9,023 nt of DNA from Bacteroidaceae bacterium (GTDB taxonomy: Bacteria > Bacteroidota > Bacteroidia > Bacteroidales > Bacteroidaceae), in NCBI GenBank assembly GCA_017548225.1, contig JAFYMV010000256.1, positions 1 to 9,023 on the forward strand, given 5' to 3'. The position numbers were made by a program, and so were the translations under genes. Every line of letters starts with the position of its first letter. Position 1 is the stretch's first letter. The notes below the pieces were generated by a model. That model was not told the origin of the DNA, ran no database searches, and saw nothing but the letters and a program-made list of their open reading frames with translations. Below are positions 5,814 to 9,023 of this stretch, piece by piece.

Positions 5814-5854
5814 AACGGGATGGTATTGCTGGAAGCAAAGGTGTCATGCCCGTT
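5814..5854 (+). promoter_or_regulatory. two-tier stem-loop at the 5' end of the fbp leader
   Basis: The outer stem pairs AACGGG (5814-5819) with CCCGTT (5849-5854) and, past a bulged G5848, ATG (5820-5822) with CAT (5845-5847). An inner stem pairs TTGCT (5826-5830) with AGCAA (5834-5838) around GGA. The stem begins within a few bases of the predicted transcript start. It matches no riboswitch I know and may stabilise the mRNA or control expression. Confidence 0.45.
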
Positions 5855-5880
5855 TGAGCTAAAAATGTTTTATTCAGTAT

Positions 5881-7878
5881 ATGAGTAACCGACAATATAC
5901 CCCAGAGGAGATACAGCAGGAGTTGAACTATCTGCAGCTGTTGTCGCGCAGCTTCCGCAATATGGCCGAAGCCAGCACCGAAATCATCAACCTCGAAGCC
6001 ATATTGGGCTTGCCGAAGAGCACCGAGCATTTCCTTGCCGATATCCACGGCGAGCACGAGGCGTTCCAGCATGTGCTGAAGAATGCGTCGGGCGACATCA
6101 AGCGTAAGGTGCGCGAGGTGCTCAGCGACGAGCTCAATGACAAGGAGATACGCGCACTCTGTACGCTCATCTACTATCCCGTAGAGAAATTGCAACTCAT
6201 CAAGGCCGAGCACGAAGGCGAGGATATGCACGACTGGTACGCCCTGACCCTGCGCAGACTCATCTCGGTATGTCAGAACATTTCGTCAAAGTATACCCGC
6301 TCGAAGGTGCGCAAGGCGCTGCCCAAGGAGTTCTCGTACATCATCCAGGAGCTGCTGCACGAGTCAACGGGTATGACCAATAAGAACAAGTATGTGAAGG
6401 GTATCATTGAGGCTATCATCAGCACCGATCAGGCCGACCATTTCATCGAGGCTATCTGCAACCTCATACAACGCCTTGCGATAGACCGCCTGCACATTGT
6501 GGGTGACCTCTTTGATCGTGGTACAGGCTCGCACCTGGTGATGGATACCCTATGCCAATACCAGAACTTTGATGTGCAGTTTGGCAACCACGATGTGCTG
6601 TGGATAGGTGCTGCTGCGGGCAATCGTGCCTGTATGGCCAATGTGTTGCGCCTCTGCATGCGCTACGGCAACCTCTCGGTGCTGGAAGATGGCTACGGCA
6701 TCAACCTCCTGCACTTGGCTATCTTTGCTATGGAGGTCTACAAGGACGACCCCTGCGAGGAGTTTGGCCCCAAGCTTGACGATGGCGTTACCTGTAGCGA
6801 GAAGACACGACGACTCATCGCGCAGATGCACAAGGCGGTGAGCGTATTGCAGTTCAAGCTCGAGGCCGAGATCATACGCCGCCATCCCGAGTATGAGATG
6901 GACGACCGCCTGCTGCTCGACAAGATTGACTACGACAAGGGTATCTGCACCATCGGTGGCAAGCGCTACAGCATGCGCGAGTGCTATTTCCCCACCATTG
7001 ACCCTGCCGACCCCTACAAGTTGAGCGTAGAGGAGAGCGAGGTGATAGAACGCATTGCCCACTCGTTTACCTCTAGCGAAAAGCTGCAGAGACATATCCG
7101 CTGCCTGCTCGATAAGGGTAGCATGTATCTCGTGTACAATGGCAACCTGCTCTTCCACGCTTCGATACCGATGAATCCTGACGGCACATTGAAGGAGGTG
7201 TACCTGCATGACGGACTCTACAAGGGCCGCGCCCTGCTCGACAAGGTGGATAGCCTCATCCGCGTGGCTTGCTCTGCCGACAGTGAGGCCACATTGCGCG
7301 GATTTGCCGTAGACTACCTCTGGTATCTGTGGTGCGGCAAGGATGCGCCAACCTTTGACAAGGACCGTATGGCTACCTTCGAGCGTTATTTCCTCAAGGA
7401 CAAGGCGGTAATGAAGGAGACCAAAGGAAGCTATTATACCCTGCGCAATGAAGACGCTACGGTGGACCTCTTGCTCGAGGAATTTGGCGTAGAGGGCGAC
7501 CATCGCCACATCATCAACGGACATATCCCCGTGAAGACACTCAAGGGAGAGAATCCCATGAAGGCGGGCGGACGACTCATCGTCATCGATGGCGGATTCT
7601 CCAAACCCTATCAGTCGACCACAGGTATTGCGGGCTACACGCTCGTATACCACTCGCGCGGCATGTCGCTCGTAGAGCATCAGCCCTTCACCTCTGCCGA
7701 AGAGGCTATCCGTGGCGGTGCCGACATCAAGAGTACGCGTCACCTGGTGGAGAAGCTCACCGAGCGCATCCATGTGAGCGATACCGATAAGGGACGCGAT
7801 ATACGACAGCGCATCGAGTCGTTGCGTAAGCTGCTCTATGCATACCGCACGGGAATCATACGCGAAACACAGAAATAA
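5881..7878 (+). CDS. fbp: fructose-1,6-bisphosphatase class III
   Basis: The 665-residue cytoplasmic enzyme hydrolyses fructose 1,6-bisphosphate to fructose 6-phosphate and phosphate, the committed step of gluconeogenesis. It belongs to the class III (FBPase_2, Bacillus Fbp) type, which has a calcineurin-like metallophosphatase core. The metal-binding motifs are in order and intact: ADIHGEHE (53-60, with D54 and H56), GDLFDRG (208-214), GNHD (235-238) and NGHIPVK (546-552). Length is close to the roughly 670 residues of the Bacillus enzyme. The Bacillus enzyme is regulated by PEP and AMP; whether this one is cannot be read from the sequence. ATG 5881 is chosen because the conserved N-terminus (residues 11-60) follows directly; an upstream ATG at 5865 is out of frame. 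The gene is alone, with its own promoter, folded leader and a hairpin after the stop. A 407-codon open frame on the opposite strand within it is a codon-bias shadow. Confidence 0.96.
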   Translation: MSNRQYTPEEIQQELNYLQLLSRSFRNMAEASTEIINLEAILGLPKSTEHFLADIHGEHEAFQHVLKNASGDIKRKVREVLSDELNDKEIRALCTLIYYPVEKLQLIKAEHEGEDMHDWYALTLRRLISVCQNISSKYTRSKVRKALPKEFSYIIQELLHESTGMTNKNKYVKGIIEAIISTDQADHFIEAICNLIQRLAIDRLHIVGDLFDRGTGSHLVMDTLCQYQNFDVQFGNHDVLWIGAAAGNRACMANVLRLCMRYGNLSVLEDGYGINLLHLAIFAMEVYKDDPCEEFGPKLDDGVTCSEKTRRLIAQMHKAVSVLQFKLEAEIIRRHPEYEMDDRLLLDKIDYDKGICTIGGKRYSMRECYFPTIDPADPYKLSVEESEVIERIAHSFTSSEKLQRHIRCLLDKGSMYLVYNGNLLFHASIPMNPDGTLKEVYLHDGLYKGRALLDKVDSLIRVACSADSEATLRGFAVDYLWYLWCGKDAPTFDKDRMATFERYFLKDKAVMKETKGSYYTLRNEDATVDLLLEEFGVEGDHRHIINGHIPVKTLKGENPMKAGGRLIVIDGGFSKPYQSTTGIAGYTLVYHSRGMSLVEHQPFTSAEEAIRGGADIKSTRHLVEKLTERIHVSDTDKGRDIRQRIESLRKLLYAYRTGIIRETQK

Positions 7879-7882
7879 GAAC

Positions 7883-7925
7883 TGACATCTGCAAAGGGTG
7901 ATTTGCCCCTGTCAAATCGACTTTT
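7883..7925 (+). terminator. probable fbp terminator
   Basis: Just after the fbp stop, TGACA (7883-7887) pairs with TGTCA (7910-7914), and inside it GCAAA (7891-7895) pairs with TTTGC (7902-7906). The three-base internal loops are symmetric. Only TTTT (7922-7925) follows, eight bases later, so efficiency is uncertain. Confidence 0.5.
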
Positions 7926-7931
7926 ATAGAT

Positions 7932-7977
7932 ATGCCCAAACTGCAATTTGGACCTTACCAAACTGTAGTTTGGGTAT
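7932..7977. repeat. 46-base palindrome built of two smaller palindromes
   Basis: CCCAAACTGCAATTTGG (7935-7951) and CCAAACTGTAGTTTGGG (7958-7974) pair across a six-base spacer with one mismatch and one G-T pair. ATG/TAT extend the stem. Each half is also a palindrome, so the DNA can form either one long hairpin or two short ones. No T run follows on either strand, so it does not look like a terminator. Confidence 0.7.
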
Positions 7978-7985
7978 TGTCGTAA

Positions 7986-8033
7986 ATAATCTTCACTAAA
8001 CAGTGAAAGTAAAGCGGTATAATCTTCGCTAAA
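7986..8033. repeat. 15-base direct repeat with hairpin, part of a structured intergenic element
   Basis: ATAATCTTC(A/G)CTAAA occurs at 7986-8000 and 8019-8033, 33 bases apart. In the first copy TTCACT (7992-7997) pairs with AGTGAA (8002-8007) around AAAC. Because 33 is a multiple of three, a minus-strand reading frame across it (GTG 8066 down to 7836) repeats FSEDY. That frame runs into the end of fbp and I do not call it a gene. Confidence 0.65.
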
Positions 8034-8040
8034 TCGGATT

Positions 8041-8088
8041 TTTGCACTAACTTTAGTCGGTTTCACCGCCTTTAGTTAGGCTACGCCT
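8041..8088. repeat. promoter-core-like TTTGCACTAACTTTA and small palindromes
   Basis: TTTGCAC/TAACTTTA (8041-8055) resembles the CTTGCAC/TAnnTTTG core of the purL and parC promoters but ends in A and has no TTTG 20 bases upstream. Next come the hairpin CGGT (8058-8061)/ACCG (8065-8068), flanked by CTAACT (8047-8052)/AGTTAG (8074-8079), and the palindrome AGGC-TAC-GCCT (8078-8088). Confidence 0.45.
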
Positions 8089-8139
8089 CGGAAATACCCA
8101 AATATATTTAACTTTCGTTGAATCTCTGCCTCGCTCAAT

Positions 8140-8165
8140 ATAGAAAATACAAGCATTTTCTCTAT
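8140..8165. repeat. AT-rich hairpin upstream of the purL promoter
   Basis: AGAAAAT (8142-8148) pairs with ATTTTCT (8155-8161) around ACAAGC, and past a bulge ATA (8140-8142) can also meet TAT (8163-8165). TCGCTC occurs before it (8131), after it (8168) and again in the promoter spacer (8190). The rest of 7879-8262 shows no gene. Confidence 0.45.
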
Positions 8166-8180
8166 TTTCGCTCGTTGAGA

Positions 8181-8212
8181 TTTGATATTTCGCTCGGCTT
8201 GCACTACCTTTG
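8181..8212 (+). promoter_or_regulatory. purL promoter
   Basis: A TTTG -33 box (8181-8184), a 20-base spacer and -7 box TACCTTTG (8205-8212) fit the Bacteroidota consensus. The spacer ends CTTGCAC against the -7 box, as in the parC promoter; the two 32-base promoters agree at 25 positions. The start would be near 8219, with a leader of about 44 AT-rich bases. Confidence 0.75.
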
Positions 8213-8262
8213 TAAAGTATTAGACTTTGCTGATAAATTTTAATAACAAATCATAAAACTAC

Positions 8263-9023
8263 ATGATTCTTTTCTTCAAATCACAGGCCGGAAGCATTAT
8301 TGCTGCGGAGACTATGCAGCAGGCCGGCGAGGAAACTATCAAGAAACTTAGTTGGCTGTTCGGTAATGCCGAGCTCGTACAGGGCGAGACTATGGAGGGA
8401 TTCTTCATCGGTCCGCGCCGCGAAATGATTACTCCCTGGAGTACCAATGCTGTGGAGATCACACAGAACATGGGTATCGAGGGTATCACTCGTATCGAGG
8501 AGTACTATCCCGTAGCAAGCGAGGATGCAGAGTATGACCCCATGTTGCAGCGCATGTACAAGGGTATGGATCAGAAGTTGTTCTTCGTGAACATCGAGCC
8601 ACAGCCTATCGTATACATCGACAACTTGGCCGAGTACAATGAGAAGGAGGGTCTGGCGCTCTCAGGCGAGGAGATGGAATATCTCGCTAAGGTGGAGAAG
8701 GACTTGGGCCGTCGCTTGACCGACTCGGAGGTGTTTGGTTTCGCACAAATCAACTCTGAGCACTGTCGTCACAAAATCTTCGGCGGTACCTTCATCATCG
8801 ATGGTGAGGAGCGTTCCTCATCACTCTTCCAGATGATCAAGAAGACCACCAAGGAGAACCCCAACAAGATTCTCTCTGCCTACAAGGACAATGTGGCCTT
8901 CTCTGAGGGTCCCGTAGCCGAGCAGTTCGCTCCCGAGAATCACGCTACATCTGACTATTTCGTCATCAAGGATATCAAGACTGTGCTCTCGCTCAAGGCC
9001 GAGACACACAACTTCCCCACTAC
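8263..9023 (+). CDS. purL: phosphoribosylformylglycinamidine synthase, N-terminal part (3' truncated)
   Basis: The frame is open from ATG 8263 to the window end, giving 253 codons and two bases. The enzyme converts FGAR, glutamine and ATP to FGAM, the fourth step of de novo purine synthesis, in the cytoplasm. The residues fit the long single-chain PurL, of roughly 1,200-1,300 residues, in which an N-terminal domain, the synthetase core and a glutamine amidotransferase domain are fused. Seen here are the N-terminal PurS-like region with TPWSTNAVEI (57-66), the linker with LSGEEMEYL (133-141), AQINSEHCRHKIF (161-173) and KAETHNFPT (245-253), the start of the ATP-binding core. The amidotransferase domain lies beyond the window. 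ATG 8263 follows directly on a good promoter, and the N-terminus matches the usual start. No purine riboswitch is evident in the leader. Confidence 0.95.
   Translation, partial: MILFFKSQAGSIIAAETMQQAGEETIKKLSWLFGNAELVQGETMEGFFIGPRREMITPWSTNAVEITQNMGIEGITRIEEYYPVASEDAEYDPMLQRMYKGMDQKLFFVNIEPQPIVYIDNLAEYNEKEGLALSGEEMEYLAKVEKDLGRRLTDSEVFGFAQINSEHCRHKIFGGTFIIDGEERSSSLFQMIKKTTKENPNKILSAYKDNVAFSEGPVAEQFAPENHATSDYFVIKDIKTVLSLKAETHNFPT

Noticed and set aside
6550..7773. 407-codon open frame on the minus strand inside fbp
   Set aside because: It lies wholly within a well-supported enzyme gene with intact motifs, has no promoter or recognisable domain, and is explained by the codon bias of fbp.
7836..8066. 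76-codon minus-strand frame between fbp and purL
   Set aside because: It starts at GTG, overlaps the end of fbp, has no promoter box, and consists largely of palindromes and a direct repeat. I kept it as an element worth checking, not as a gene.
8213..8262. Purine riboswitch in the purL leader
   Set aside because: The leader is only about 44 AT-rich bases with no three-way junction fold.

Overview
The window looks like a chromosomal segment from the Bacteroidales (phylum Bacteroidota). Four start regions carry the phylum's typical -7 box TAnnTTTG instead of a sigma70 -10 box. Two of these also have TTTG exactly 20 bases upstream. Shine-Dalgarno sequences are mostly absent, and a class III fructose-1,6-bisphosphatase, a Bacteroidota-type ParC and the long form of PurL are present. 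The genus cannot be fixed from the sequence alone.

Layout. 1-171 is the 3' end of an OmpR-family response regulator gene. It overlaps a membrane sensor histidine kinase gene (155-1441), and the two form a two-component system of unknown signal. The kinase gene converges on a long minus-strand gene for the A subunit of topoisomerase IV (parC, 1535-4216), with a nested hairpin between the two stop codons. Next is a 687-base intergenic island (4217-4903) full of short repeats and hairpins. It holds the parC promoter and an apparently interrupted second copy of that promoter. Three plus-strand genes follow, each with its own TATCTTTG box: a C_GCAxxG_C_C family redox protein (4904-5359), a 66-residue winged-helix protein (5491-5691, with a good terminator after it) and fructose-1,6-bisphosphatase (fbp, 5881-7878). 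A second repeat-rich intergenic region (7879-8262) leads into purL (8263 to the window end), which is cut off after 253 codons.

The genes are mostly separate housekeeping units rather than one pathway: signalling, chromosome decatenation, a small redox-type protein, a small DNA-binding-type protein, gluconeogenesis and purine synthesis. Only the response regulator and kinase form a clear operon.

I see no mobile element with a transposase, no CRISPR array, no tRNA or rRNA, and no convincing new multi-gene system. The points worth a second look are regulatory or small-scale. They are a promoter core repeated in both intergenic regions, a 28-base palindrome against the promoter of the winged-helix gene, a folded 5' leader on fbp, a beta-clamp-type peptide at the end of ParC, and several unusual palindromes in the intergenic DNA.
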